Shown: positions 35,488-44,690 of the stretch, one piece after another
How positions within the stretch are numbered: the stretch's first letter is position 1
Layout of the letters: each line of letters opens with the position of its first letter
DNA from: an uncultured Duncaniella sp.
Lineage (GTDB): Bacteria > Bacteroidota > Bacteroidia > Bacteroidales > Muribaculaceae
DNA length: 64,000 nucleotides
Assembly: GCA_910588795.1 (NCBI GenBank)
Contig: CAJURI010000004.1
Location: forward strand, 1 to 64,000
Reading direction: 5' to 3'
Program-made: the position numbers and the translations under genes
Notes under the pieces: generated by a model
Database searches by the model: none
Told to the model about the DNA's origin: nothing
The model's input: only the letters and a program-made list of their open reading frames with translations

Positions 35488-37191
35488 CTACTTCACATTC
35501 TTGTGGACAATCTTCCACACCACAGCATCATACGGAGGTATCATGGTGGCAAACGGCTCGGTGGACGACACCGTCTTGAGATCGGTCTCCCCCGAGAGCA
35601 TCTCGCGCGACATGACCTCGCCCTCGGGAATGTTCAGCATCTCGAGAGCATGGCGGGGAATGTTGATGGCGAGGTCACAGGAATCGGCCGAGAAATTCAC
35701 AGCTATGAGCAATGTGACACCGTCATAACTACGCAGGAACACATACTGACGGTGAGGATTGAGCGTGGGATTCTGATAGTTGACATACATCAGGTCATAG
35801 AAACGTCCCTGCGATATCGCATTCTCGCTGTTGCATAGCCTCAGCACTGTGGCATATTTGGCTCTCAGCCAACGCTCACGCGGAGTGAGCTGCGAGCCGT
35901 CGGGATTGCCGTTGTTATACCAGCGTCGCAGAGTCCCTACGCTCCAGTAGTCAAATATGGTGGTACGTCCGTCATATCCGCTGAAACCCTCGGCGTCAGT
36001 GGCCTGCTCGCCGAGCTCCTGTCCGGCGTATATCATCATGGGGCCTGTAGATATCATGGAGCTTACCACAAGCGAAGGTATCACCTTGGCGGGATCGCCG
36101 GCATAGAACTTCGAGCCGAATCTCTGCTCGTCATGATTCTCCAGGAAGTTGAGCATATGGGGCTGTATCCCCTCTATCGACTGCCAGCAGTTGGTGATGG
36201 TGGCAGCGGAGAAATTGGAGCACTGTATGCCGCGCAGAGTGTCATAAAGGTTCACCTTGTCATACAGGTAGTCAAACCCACCCGTGAAAATGAAATCCCG
36301 GTACAGAGCCACATCGTATATCTCGGCGATGAACTTTACGTGCGGATACCTGTCCTTGACATTGGGGATAGCCCACTGCCAGAATTCGATGGGGACCATG
36401 AACACCATGTCGCAACGGAAGGCGTCAATACCCTTCGAAGCCCAGAAACGCAGTATGTGCAGCATCTTGAACCATGTGTCGGGTATCGGGCTGTAATGGC
36501 CTGTGCCGTTGTAAGGATCACGGCCGTAGTTGAGCTTGACTGTCTCATACCAGTTGTTGACACCGGGGAAAGCAGAGAAACAGTCATCGCCCGTGGCCTT
36601 GGCAGGGAACTCTACATAAGCCTTCTTGCCCGAGCCAAGGTCAATCGACGGAGCAAAGAGCTGACGTGTGATATAGTAATAGTTATTGTTCGGAGAGAAG
36701 AACATGTCGGTGTCATCGTGCGAGCCAAAATCCTCTATGCCGGCTGGAGCGACGTCCGAGTGATAACGGCGGGCGGTATGATTGGGCACAAAATCTATTA
36801 TCACCTCAAGGCCGGCGTCGTGAGTGCGTGCGACAAGCTCCTCGAACTCACCCATACGGTTGTCAACATCCACAGCAAGGTCAGGATCCACATCATAGTA
36901 ATCCTTTATCGCATACGGCGATCCGGCCTGACCCTTCACCACATGCGGATTATCGGCAGGGACTATCCCCTTGTCCGTATAGTCGGTCTTGGTGGCATGT
37001 TCAATTATTCCGGTGTACCATACGGCATTGACGCCAAGCTCTTTAATCCCTGCAAGCACCTTGTCGGTGATATCCTTCATCTTTCCTACCCCGTTCTGGG
37101 CTATCGTCCCGTTGGGGACACATTTTTCATTAGTATTAGTAAACAGACGGGGAAACAGCTGATAGATAATTGGTTTTAGATCCATTTTCAA
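35488..37191 (-). CDS. Cytoplasmic GH13 (alpha-amylase family) glycosidase
   Basis: A 567-aa TIM-barrel alpha-glucan enzyme. GH13 motifs in order: VIIDFVPNHT (region I, 130-139), GIDAFRCDM (region II, nucleophile D261), FIAEIYD (region III, acid/base E290) and FLENHDEQ (region IV, D354). A C-terminal beta domain follows to the end. There is no signal peptide, so it acts on internal alpha-glucan such as glycogen or imported maltodextrin; specificity cannot be fixed. The start may be MKMDLKP or, two codons on, MDLKP. It lies 18 nt after the patatin gene and is probably co-transcribed with it. Confidence 0.9.
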   Translation of the reverse strand: MKMDLKPIIYQLFPRLFTNTNEKCVPNGTIAQNGVGKMKDITDKVLAGIKELGVNAVWYTGIIEHATKTDYTDKGIVPADNPHVVKGQAGSPYAIKDYYDVDPDLAVDVDNRMGEFEELVARTHDAGLEVIIDFVPNHTARRYHSDVAPAGIEDFGSHDDTDMFFSPNNNYYYITRQLFAPSIDLGSGKKAYVEFPAKATGDDCFSAFPGVNNWYETVKLNYGRDPYNGTGHYSPIPDTWFKMLHILRFWASKGIDAFRCDMVFMVPIEFWQWAIPNVKDRYPHVKFIAEIYDVALYRDFIFTGGFDYLYDKVNLYDTLRGIQCSNFSAATITNCWQSIEGIQPHMLNFLENHDEQRFGSKFYAGDPAKVIPSLVVSSMISTGPMMIYAGQELGEQATDAEGFSGYDGRTTIFDYWSVGTLRRWYNNGNPDGSQLTPRERWLRAKYATVLRLCNSENAISQGRFYDLMYVNYQNPTLNPHRQYVFLRSYDGVTLLIAVNFSADSCDLAINIPRHALEMLNIPEGEVMSREMLSGETDLKTVSSTEPFATMIPPYDAVVWKIVHKNVK

Positions 37192-37209
37192 TTTAGTTGG
37201 TTAAAATGT

Positions 37210-38019
37210 TCACGTCTTTTTGACATCCGACGGACGCACGAACCCGGCATTGAGAAGAGCCAGCATCGTATTGTCGTAGCCAGAACGGAACACCCTGTTT
37301 ATCTCCTTGAGGTTAAATACTTTATATTTTGCAATATCATTGATACTTATTGCGAGGTCACACATGCGCATCTGCTCGGTGGAATTGTTCTTCACAAGCA
37401 GGTCATAAGTGAGCTGAGCCACATCGAGGATCGATTTTGGCTGGGAGCGTCGGGGCATAGGGGAACAGTTGATACCTATGAGATACTTGCACTTGTCTCT
37501 TAGGGCCCATGCGGGCAGATTGGCAACGACGCCGCCGTCGACATACATCACGCCCCCTATCTTGACAGGCTTGAACACTATCGGAATGCTGCACGATGCC
37601 GAGACGCATTCATCGACACTACCATCCCAGAATGCGACAGGCTTGCTGCCAATAAGATCGGTGGCGCACACCACCGATCTGACAGGCAGTTCCGAAATAT
37701 CGTTGTAAGGTATGTGTTTGCGCAGGAATTTTCTGAAACCATCCATCGAGAAAAAACCGTCGCGGGGCAAAGCGAGCTCGGCAAAGTCACCGAACTTTGC
37801 ATCACTGAACGCCTTGAGTATGTCCTGAGGTTTCATCCCCGAAGCATACATGACGGTTACCACCGCTCCCGCGCTCACTCCGCCTATCACATCGGGCCTT
37901 ATGCCCATTTCCTCCAGAGCCTGAAGGGCCCCGGCATGCGCAAAGCCTCTCGCGCCTCCCCCGCTAAGGACGAGACCAAGTTTATAAGGCTTGCGCGAAA
38001 ATCGAAGCATATCAAGCAT
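37210..38019 (-). CDS. Patatin-like phospholipase
   Basis: A 269-aa lipid acyl hydrolase of the patatin/RssA type. It has the oxyanion loop GGGARGFAHAGAL (20-32), the nucleophile elbow GVSAG (S49) and the catalytic Asp in DGGVVANLP (D161), the full Ser-Asp dyad. No signal peptide or N-terminal membrane segment is present, so it is probably cytosolic or peripheral. The likely promoter lies 200 nt upstream at the end of the GH105 gene, which places a long inverted repeat inside the leader of this transcript. Confidence 0.92.
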   Translation of the reverse strand: MLDMLRFSRKPYKLGLVLSGGGARGFAHAGALQALEEMGIRPDVIGGVSAGAVVTVMYASGMKPQDILKAFSDAKFGDFAELALPRDGFFSMDGFRKFLRKHIPYNDISELPVRSVVCATDLIGSKPVAFWDGSVDECVSASCSIPIVFKPVKIGGVMYVDGGVVANLPAWALRDKCKYLIGINCSPMPRRSQPKSILDVAQLTYDLLVKNNSTEQMRMCDLAISINDIAKYKVFNLKEINRVFRSGYDNTMLALLNAGFVRPSDVKKT

Positions 38020-38056
38020 AAGTAACTCTTATAAATTAGTTATTAAAATAATTTCA

Positions 38057-38209
38057 AGTAACCCTTAGTACTGACACATCCTTATTCGTCTTTTCGGCGA
38101 TTTTCGCGCTGTCGCTCAGTCGTGTAGCTCGCTACACTCTTTCGCTCCATATCGAAAATCACTCGAAAATACTTCATAATTATGTGTCAGTTAATTTATG
38201 CGAGTTACT
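38057..38209. repeat. Imperfect-palindromic intergenic repeat (MITE/REP-like)
   Basis: A 153-nt element bounded by AGTAAC/GTTACT (38057-38062 and 38204-38209) and an inner pair ACTGACACAT/ATGTGTCAGT (38070-38079 and 38182-38191). The core holds the short palindrome TGTAGCTCGCTACA and several copies of a TCG-AAAA phrase in both directions. No ORF. From memory, similar GTAGCTCGCTACA-containing repeats occur in other Bacteroidales genomes. It sits between two minus-strand genes, in the probable leader of the patatin gene. Confidence 0.65.
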
Positions 38210-38229
38210 TAGGGGAGTATAATTTATCG

Positions 38230-38260
38230 CAAAATTACTTTTTTGATTTCAGTCCTGCAA
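38230..38260 (-). promoter_or_regulatory. Probable promoter of the patatin-GH13 operon
   Basis: On the minus strand TTG (38260-38258), a 20-nt spacer and TAATTTTG (38237-38230), overlapping the end of the GH105 gene. The start is near 38223, about 204 nt before the patatin ATG, with the repeat 38057-38209 in between. Confidence 0.55.
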
Positions 38261-39533
38261 TATCAAGCCCCATAGCTTCCATCTCGAGAGAAGCCCATAT
38301 GAAAGGACCGACACCTTTACCGTCATTGTCACGCACAGGCTCGCTGAGATAATAGGCGTACGATCCGTCACGCCGCTTGTTCTCCTTGACATTAGGCGCG
38401 GCCTTAAGCACAGCCTCGCTTATGCCCGGACCGAGACCGGCCACCGAGCAGCAATCGGTGAGCGACAGAGTCCCGTCAGGCTCCTCCCGCAGGAAATTGT
38501 TCACGATTCCCTTATAGGCTTTTATTCCGGCATCAAGATATTTGCGGTCCTTGACCCATCCCTTACGGGCAGCCTTGAGCAAGGCATATGCAAACATGGA
38601 TGAGCAGGTGGCTTCAAGATAATTGCCTTCACGTCCGGGAGAATCCATGACCTGATACCACACACCGGTCTTCGGATCCTGCCACTTTATGACATTGTCG
38701 AATGTACGGGTCAGCAGATCGATCACCTCGCCACGGCGGGTATAGTCCTCGGAAAGGGCGTCAAGTATCTCCACCAAAGCCATGGTGTACCACCCTTGCG
38801 CACGTCCCCAGCAGTGCTGCGACAGCCCGGTCTCATTGTCGCTCCAGAACATCTCGCGACTCTCGTCCCATGCATGGCGGTTAAGTCCCGTCGCGGGATC
38901 GTAAGTGCGGTCGTAGGTAGCCTTGACCTGATCCACGGCATCATCATATATGGATATCGCAAGATCGGGCGAATATATGGTGGAGGCTGAGAGCACTCTG
39001 CCTGGAAGCCCCATGAATATGCCGTCGAGCCACACCTGATAGGCATATATCGCCTTGTGCCAGTACACACCTTCATTCGTGCGTGGCTGGTCATTGAACT
39101 GCTTCATGATAGTGTTTATGGCCCGCAGGTTCTTGGCCTCGGGAAATTCCCGGTACATGCGCGTGACAAAATGGACTGTGCGCGTATTGTCGAGATTGTA
39201 GTCAAGCAGACGATAGCCGCGTATCTTGCCGTCAGGAGCTATCATGCTGTCGGTGTACTGCTTGCAGTAAGCAAGTATGTCGTCACCGCCGTAACGCAGA
39301 TATGTGTCAAGCATCGACTCAAGCTCTATGCCCACCACATATCCCCAGTTGGGGCGTTTGGAAAAATCGAGCAGACAGCTTGTGGGGAAACGCTTCATCT
39401 CCGAACGTGCCATCCATTCGGAATAATTTTTCGGACGCTCTGTCACATTCCTTACAGATGCCGCGGAAGCCCAGACGCAGCCGAATGTCATCATCATAAG
39501 AAGCCCGGCTGTTATAAGACTGATTTTTTTCAT
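38235..39533 (-). CDS. GH105/GH88-family unsaturated glucuronyl or rhamnogalacturonyl hydrolase
   Basis: An exported (alpha/alpha)6-barrel enzyme that removes delta-4,5-unsaturated uronic acid from oligosaccharides made by polysaccharide lyases. The 432-aa protein has a signal sequence (first ~24 residues; TFGC could be a weak lipobox). The family motif GVYWHKAIYAYQVWLDGIFMG is split here: VYWHK (156-160) and VWLDGIFMG (167-175), with D170 matching catalytic Asp143 of YteR. Further marks are WGRAQGWYTMALVE (about 246-259) and the C-terminal GVGPFIWASLEME. It has its own promoter and is separated from the SusC/D operon by a long terminator. Confidence 0.9.
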   Translation of the reverse strand: MKKISLITAGLLMMMTFGCVWASAASVRNVTERPKNYSEWMARSEMKRFPTSCLLDFSKRPNWGYVVGIELESMLDTYLRYGGDDILAYCKQYTDSMIAPDGKIRGYRLLDYNLDNTRTVHFVTRMYREFPEAKNLRAINTIMKQFNDQPRTNEGVYWHKAIYAYQVWLDGIFMGLPGRVLSASTIYSPDLAISIYDDAVDQVKATYDRTYDPATGLNRHAWDESREMFWSDNETGLSQHCWGRAQGWYTMALVEILDALSEDYTRRGEVIDLLTRTFDNVIKWQDPKTGVWYQVMDSPGREGNYLEATCSSMFAYALLKAARKGWVKDRKYLDAGIKAYKGIVNNFLREEPDGTLSLTDCCSVAGLGPGISEAVLKAAPNVKENKRRDGSYAYYLSEPVRDNDGKGVGPFIWASLEMEAMGLDIAGLKSKK

Positions 39534-39567
39534 TGACTGTTTTTAAGGTATTGTCATATTACGGTAG

Positions 39568-39575
39568 CAAATGTA
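39568..39575 (-). promoter_or_regulatory. -7 promoter element of the GH105 gene
   Basis: The minus strand reads TACATTTG, with start near 39561 and a leader of about 28 nt. Confidence 0.6.
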
Positions 39576-39580
39576 CGCAA

Positions 39581-39656
39581 AAAAAATCACATATCCTCGC
39601 AATCTACGCAAGGGTGTGATCCCTTGCACAAAGATTCCGGGGATATGTGATTTTTT
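39581..39656 (-). terminator. Long terminator of the susC-susD operon
   Basis: A 76-nt near-complete hairpin: outer arms AAAAAATCACATATCC/GGATATGTGATTTTTT, middle AATCT/AGATT and inner GCAAGGG/CCCTTGC around TGTGAT. Run-out Ts follow on the minus strand. It separates the import operon from GH105. Confidence 0.9.
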
Positions 39657-39666
39657 ATGAGTTAGG

Positions 39667-40767
39667 TCAGTCCTTGAAACGGTCAGCGATGAATTCTATG
39701 AGCCGTTCCCCTCTGAGCCCTTCCGAAATGATGCGGTTGTCTTCGTCAAGGATGAACATGTGAGGTATGGCAAAGATATTATATACCGATTTCACTACGT
39801 TTCCTTCGCCAAGTTCCGACACATGTTTCCATGTCATTCCGTCAACCTCTATGGCTTTCGTCCATGCGTCCCTGTCAGTATCGAGCGACACGCTTATGAT
39901 CTCAAGACCCTTGGACGCATAATCGGCATATATCCTTCGCAGTGTGGGATTCTCAGCGCGACACGGTCCGCACCACGAGGCCCAGAAGTCAAGGATTTTG
40001 ACCTTGGCCTTCACTCCATAGAGAGACAGGGGCTCCCCGGAAGGTGTGGACATCGTGAAATCAGGTATCATTCCTCCGACAACAATGCGCGATATCCTGT
40101 CGGCCTCGGCTGCAAGAATCTTTCCGGCAACGGTGCTACGCGCATCCGGACCAAGCAATGCGTATTTTTCATGGACCGTCTTGTCGCTGACAAGTTTCCG
40201 GAGATCCGACACAAGCACCGATGCACTGACGAGATTGTCGTTGGCCGAAACAAACGCATCGCGCCAGCCATCAAACACACGTCTTTCCTCCTGTAAGGCA
40301 CCTTTGAGCTGCAGTTTCCAGAAATAGTCATTGAGATCATAGCCGGTGCGGTAGTAATTCTCCACCGAGTCACAACGGCTCTGATACTTCAGTTCGATAT
40401 CATGAAAATCGTTGCGCATACGCTGTAAATCTCCGCCGCCGCTCACGGTCCATGCATTGGGGTTACGCACATCAGCTTTCACCTCATATGCCTTGTCCTC
40501 CTCAAGCATCACAGGCACACGCATGCGTGAACCCTCCGACATTATCTCGGCCGCCAAAGGAGCGGACAAAGCCTCTCCGCTGAACACAAAGCTACCGTCG
40601 GGAGTAAGCGATGTGGCAATCGTGTCGATGCTATTGCGCCCAGTCTGCGTGACAAGATATATGCGTGTACCGCCGTTATTGTCAATCTTTCCGGTAACGT
40701 TATAGGCCGCTGACGCGGATATGAAGCCGCACACCGTCACTATGGCCGGAATCACGTATCTCTTCAT
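39667..40767 (-). CDS. TlpA-like thioredoxin-fold protein with DUF4369-type N-terminus
   Basis: A 366-aa exported thiol-disulfide protein. It has a signal peptide (about residues 1-20), an N-terminal beta-domain like DUF4369 (YNVTGKIDNNGGTRIYLV), a helical middle, and a C-terminal TlpA/AhpC-type thioredoxin domain with FWASWCGPCRAEN (C266 and C269) and the cis-Pro loop IFAIPHMFIL. Such proteins commonly sit at the end of Sus-type operons with DUF4843 and PKD-like lipoproteins. It follows the PKD-like gene by 6 nt. The role may be maturation of disulfide-bearing surface proteins or cargo. Confidence 0.88.
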   Translation of the reverse strand: MKRYVIPAIVTVCGFISASAAYNVTGKIDNNGGTRIYLVTQTGRNSIDTIATSLTPDGSFVFSGEALSAPLAAEIMSEGSRMRVPVMLEEDKAYEVKADVRNPNAWTVSGGGDLQRMRNDFHDIELKYQSRCDSVENYYRTGYDLNDYFWKLQLKGALQEERRVFDGWRDAFVSANDNLVSASVLVSDLRKLVSDKTVHEKYALLGPDARSTVAGKILAAEADRISRIVVGGMIPDFTMSTPSGEPLSLYGVKAKVKILDFWASWCGPCRAENPTLRRIYADYASKGLEIISVSLDTDRDAWTKAIEVDGMTWKHVSELGEGNVVKSVYNIFAIPHMFILDEDNRIISEGLRGERLIEFIADRFKD

Positions 40768-40773
40768 GGATTA

Positions 40774-42372
40774 TCAGTACTTGGCACGTTCTTTATACAC
40801 TACTTCCACAATGCTTCCGAATCCGTCGTACTCTTTCAGCTTTTTCAACGGCTGCATGAGGTTGGGCACTTCATAGAACCTCACCTTTCCGCAGGTGGCT
40901 GCCGGTCCGCTCTTCACATCAGAACCGATCACCAGCTGGAAGGCGCGGGCCCGCTCCCAGTCGGCATAAGCCTCCCAGGCCACAAACGGATTGGACCTCA
41001 ACACCTTGACCTCCTCGCCGGGGAATGTCAGCACAAGTACAGCCGGCTCGTCGGGTGTAGCCATGTTGAACTGATACACTTTGTCGCCGACAGCATAGAA
41101 CAGATAGTCCCACTGGTGATGGAAAGCGAACTTTGTCGCAGACTCTATTTCCGGGCCTACAACCTTCCCGTAGGCAGCCTGCTCATTATAGCTGATGTAT
41201 TCGCCCTCTTCCCACCAGTGTTCGGCCTCGATGTACTCGCCTCTCATATTGATCGTATAGAAGTAAGTGTCGTTAGTGGCAGGGTCGCGCAGCACAGAGT
41301 GTATCGGTCCGGCTTTGGTCGACTCCATATGCAGCATGTCGCGGCCTGTAGGATTGTCAAATATATGCCGACCCTTGAAGTCCATTACCGAAGGGTACAC
41401 CGAATTATTGTGAATCTGTATGAACTGTCTGTGATCGGCATCATACATTATCACAGGATTACACCCATTATTGGCATTACTGTGGTTTACACATATAAAC
41501 GGTGCCGGCTTGAACGGAGTGGTACCGTTGAGACGTGTGAGCGGGAATTCGAAGAAAGCCCCGTCGACATTGCGGGCTATGGTATATATGTCATCCTTCT
41601 CGTCAATTATCGCCCACAGGTTGCGCCCTGCAAACTTCGATATCGCCGAAGCCTTGACACGCACACTTCCGGGCGAGACACCGAAACGCCACACCAGACT
41701 GTTCTCCTCAGCTATATGCAGATCCACACGATCAAGATTCCAAGTGTTCTTGTCAGTGACAAGCAATGTTGCTTGGTCTCCAAGATCGTAATTAAATATG
41801 AGCCTCTCGGGCTTTCCGAGGTCCATATCCACATCCTGGAATATGTCATGAGAAAGCAGATCCTCTGTCTCGCTGCGGTTATACACTATGTCGAGACGGC
41901 ACTTGTCGTTTACATTGCTGAGGATCAGCCACCCCTCATTGGTGACCGAACGCACCATCAGATAGAAGCATGTGGTCCACGTGACTCCGGTCGACTTGTC
42001 CTTCACATTGAAAAACGCCGAGTACTTTCCGGGTGAAAGCGTCACCGGCTGATTGATCCGGCGTGTGGTGCACACTGTGATCTCCTCTGCGTCAATGGCA
42101 CTCCAGTCTGTGCCAAGAGGCATGATACGCCACTCATATTCGTAGGCTGATTCATCATTGACACCTAAAGATGACTTCAACTGCGGATCAAAATCGATAT
42201 TGTCAATGAATGCCACCACGTCATAGGTCTTTCCTTCCTCAGGGCTTTTATTCCCACGCTCAAGCGAGACTTCATTGATTTCCGTGTAATCATAGTTGCC
42301 TATATCATCGGCACATCCTGCCGACCACAACGCGGCGGCAACAACCACCGGTATATATAATAGTTTTTTCAT
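40774..42372 (-). CDS. PKD-like family surface lipoprotein
   Basis: A 532-aa lipoprotein (lipobox SAGC, Cys20). The N-terminal part (about 25-150) has PKD/Ig-type pattern: DIGNYDYTEINEVS, then YEYEWRIMP and LSPGKYSAFFNVKDKSTGVTW. It fits the PKD-like family found in SusC/D operons. The rest (about 160-530) has repeated beta-strand motifs like a propeller, such as GNYDY-distant YFYTINMRGEYIEAEHWW and KFAFHHQWDYLFYAVGDKVYQFNM. It probably sits on the SusC/D complex at the cell surface. Ligand unknown. Confidence 0.85.
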   Translation of the reverse strand: MKKLLYIPVVVAAALWSAGCADDIGNYDYTEINEVSLERGNKSPEEGKTYDVVAFIDNIDFDPQLKSSLGVNDESAYEYEWRIMPLGTDWSAIDAEEITVCTTRRINQPVTLSPGKYSAFFNVKDKSTGVTWTTCFYLMVRSVTNEGWLILSNVNDKCRLDIVYNRSETEDLLSHDIFQDVDMDLGKPERLIFNYDLGDQATLLVTDKNTWNLDRVDLHIAEENSLVWRFGVSPGSVRVKASAISKFAGRNLWAIIDEKDDIYTIARNVDGAFFEFPLTRLNGTTPFKPAPFICVNHSNANNGCNPVIMYDADHRQFIQIHNNSVYPSVMDFKGRHIFDNPTGRDMLHMESTKAGPIHSVLRDPATNDTYFYTINMRGEYIEAEHWWEEGEYISYNEQAAYGKVVGPEIESATKFAFHHQWDYLFYAVGDKVYQFNMATPDEPAVLVLTFPGEEVKVLRSNPFVAWEAYADWERARAFQLVIGSDVKSGPAATCGKVRFYEVPNLMQPLKKLKEYDGFGSIVEVVYKERAKY

Positions 42373-42393
42373 TTCGTAAATGTTTTTTAGATG

Positions 42394-43197
42394 TTATCTG
42401 TCAGACTCCACCCCCATTTTCATCGGCTCGCCATCCTCATCAAGTATCGGATTGTCAGGATCCTTGGCATTCTGCTCATCCAGCCAACGCTTCATGAACG
42501 CACCGCAGAATTTAAGATAGCCGGCCGAAAGCTTGGCTTTGTCTACCCAGTCCTCACGTTCGATCTCCATAACATCACATATGAGCGCAGCCTTTGTCTG
42601 AGACCATGTCCCAAAATATGGCTGTCCTCTATAATCCCACCATATAGGCATAGGGAACGACTCATCGATGCGTATCACACGCTGCAGATCGATAGGTCTC
42701 GTAACAGTCTCTCCTGTTACGTCTTTGTATCCTATTGCCCTGGAAAAATGGAACTTCAGCTCATCGCTCTCCACAAGGCTGATCCTGAAACGCCGTGGGC
42801 TGTCCTTCAGACCCGGACGGCGCAGCACTTCAATCTCTATCGGAGTCTCTGCCTTACCCGCTGCAATGACATATTCCAACGGAGGCATAATATAGTCAAC
42901 CCCGTCTTTAGCAGCATTTTCATCTTCCGGATCCGTCTCTACCCGTATGCTGAACTTCCGGTCGACAGGAGCTGTATTTCCAAACAATTTTACATTTAAA
43001 ATCAGTTTCTGACCTGTAATATCCGATTTCTTAAGTCCCCAGTGCACATCGATAGTGTCATTGAGTATCTCGGCTTCCTCATACCATGGATCGAAATATA
43101 TTCCGTTTCCACCCTCATATGTATCGAGCGACTTTTCACAGCCTGTGAAAAGGTATGCCGACATGACAAGCCCGAGTGATATAATTAAATTTTTCAT
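42394..43197 (-). CDS. DUF4843-domain surface lipoprotein
   Basis: A 267-aa lipoprotein (FTGC, Cys20, then EKS). The DUF4843 domain covers most of the length. Visible parts: YEGGNGIYFDPW, a beta region with LILNVKLFGNTAPVDRKFSI, then EVLRRPGLKDSPRRFRISLVE. Such proteins follow SusD in a subclass of import operons that also have a PKD-like protein. From memory, the crystallised B. thetaiotaomicron peptide importer BT2261-2264 has two extra lipoproteins in matching gene positions. It is 23 nt after susD. Confidence 0.85.
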   Translation of the reverse strand: MKNLIISLGLVMSAYLFTGCEKSLDTYEGGNGIYFDPWYEEAEILNDTIDVHWGLKKSDITGQKLILNVKLFGNTAPVDRKFSIRVETDPEDENAAKDGVDYIMPPLEYVIAAGKAETPIEIEVLRRPGLKDSPRRFRISLVESDELKFHFSRAIGYKDVTGETVTRPIDLQRVIRIDESFPMPIWWDYRGQPYFGTWSQTKAALICDVMEIEREDWVDKAKLSAGYLKFCGAFMKRWLDEQNAKDPDNPILDEDGEPMKMGVESDR

Positions 43198-43220
43198 ATC
43201 GATAGTCTTATGAAATTGTG

Positions 43221-44672
43221 TTAGTTGTACTGTGATTCCTCTTCAGGTATAGGCAACGTGTATTTGGTGAGAGGCGACACCCTGAAAGGATAGTCGTTAT
43301 ACTCATCGGTGGCCGAACGCATGCTCGAACATTTGTTGCGCTTATACCAGAAGAAAAGCTGTCCCTCTCCGAAGAATTCCTTTATCCATTCCTTATACAG
43401 GGCAGAATATTTGTCGGTAGGATCGTCCAGCTCACCGTATATCCTTTTAATCCCTTGCAGTCCGCGGGCATTGCGGAATTCATTGAACCGTGTCATGCGC
43501 TCCGTGTCATCCGGACCGGTCTCCGCAAGAATCAGGTATGCCTCGCTCACACGCATCATCGGTATCATCTGACTGTAAAGCGAGTCAGCCCCCTGGTATT
43601 TGTTGAACATCCTATAGGTGGTACCGCTGAGCTCCACGGAGTTCTTGAATGACGCTCTCACACGATAGTCGCTGGCTGCGACACTCCCCTCGAAAATGTT
43701 CTGGAGCACATTGTCACGGGGAGCCAGCAATGTGGAAGTCTTGAGGTTGTTGGCATCAAAAAAAGTGGTGAACAGATTGTCGCGCTGCAGGTTCTGCAAG
43801 GCAAAAAGCACCTCGGTCGAGAACACCCTGTCGACACTCGAACGTGTAAGCACTATAGGATTCACCCATGGGAAATAACGTTCCTGCAGATCCACCACCC
43901 TCTTGGAGTATGTATAGGCATTCTCTTTGTCATGCATATAGTAATAACACCTTGCCATGAGCCCGTAGACGGCATACAGATTGAGACGCAGATTTCGGAA
44001 ACTCAAGAACACATCCTTAGGGTTACCTGCTACTCCGTAATTCACTATCGGATCATCCTTCAGCTCCTCCTCAGCCACAGCAAGGTCGGCGAGGACCTTC
44101 TCCATGAACTCTATGGACGACAGCTGGGGATTGACCTCAAGCTGAAACTCAGTATAATACGGAATGGCAGTAGCGGACTCGTCCGGAGTATATCTTGAGC
44201 CGAAAAGCCGGAACAGGTCAAAGTGGAGATATGCACGCAGGGCATACGCCTCCCCTTTGATCAGGTGATAGTACTCATCGGGAAGCACGTTGCGGTGCGT
44301 CTCGCAGTTGCGTATTATGAGGTTGATGTTGGCTATGAGTTTGTAAGCCTTGCCCCAAATGCTGCTCAGGCGTGATTGGGCGGCAGATCCTCCAAATTCA
44401 AGCTGCATTATCTCGAGTGCGGTCTTATTGTCCTGGCCTATGTCATACCTCTGCGCCATTATCTCTATGAACTCGCATGACAGGGTCCTGCCATAAAGTT
44501 CGTTGACATTCAGATCGATATATATGCCGTTGAGAGCCTGCTTGAAGCCCGGAATAGTCGAGAAATTCTGTTCCTCAGAGATACGGTCGCTCGGCTGCAC
44601 GTCCAGAAAGTCGGAGCATGACGCGCACAAGACACCGAGCATTACAAATATGTGAGATATCTTTATTTTCAT
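43221..44672 (-). CDS. RagB/SusD family nutrient-binding lipoprotein
   Basis: A 483-aa surface lipoprotein (CASC, Cys19) that caps its SusC barrel and captures ligand. Family features: N-terminal CSDFLDVQPSDRISEEQNF region split as SDFLDVQPSDR and EQNF, TPR-like helices with EAYALRAYLHFDLFRLFG (about 131-148), YSKRVVDLQ, and the C-terminal IRVSE-like MMRVSEAYLILAE and EWIKEFFGEGQLFFWYKR. Length is normal. It is 18 nt after susC. Substrate cannot be read from sequence. Confidence 0.93.
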   Translation of the reverse strand: MKIKISHIFVMLGVLCASCSDFLDVQPSDRISEEQNFSTIPGFKQALNGIYIDLNVNELYGRTLSCEFIEIMAQRYDIGQDNKTALEIMQLEFGGSAAQSRLSSIWGKAYKLIANINLIIRNCETHRNVLPDEYYHLIKGEAYALRAYLHFDLFRLFGSRYTPDESATAIPYYTEFQLEVNPQLSSIEFMEKVLADLAVAEEELKDDPIVNYGVAGNPKDVFLSFRNLRLNLYAVYGLMARCYYYMHDKENAYTYSKRVVDLQERYFPWVNPIVLTRSSVDRVFSTEVLFALQNLQRDNLFTTFFDANNLKTSTLLAPRDNVLQNIFEGSVAASDYRVRASFKNSVELSGTTYRMFNKYQGADSLYSQMIPMMRVSEAYLILAETGPDDTERMTRFNEFRNARGLQGIKRIYGELDDPTDKYSALYKEWIKEFFGEGQLFFWYKRNKCSSMRSATDEYNDYPFRVSPLTKYTLPIPEEESQYN

Positions 44673-44690
44673 GATTGTATGGTATTCCGG

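Noticed and set aside
36133..37179. 348-aa open frame opposite the GH13 gene
   Set aside because: Antisense shadow; the GH13 motifs on the other strand are complete.
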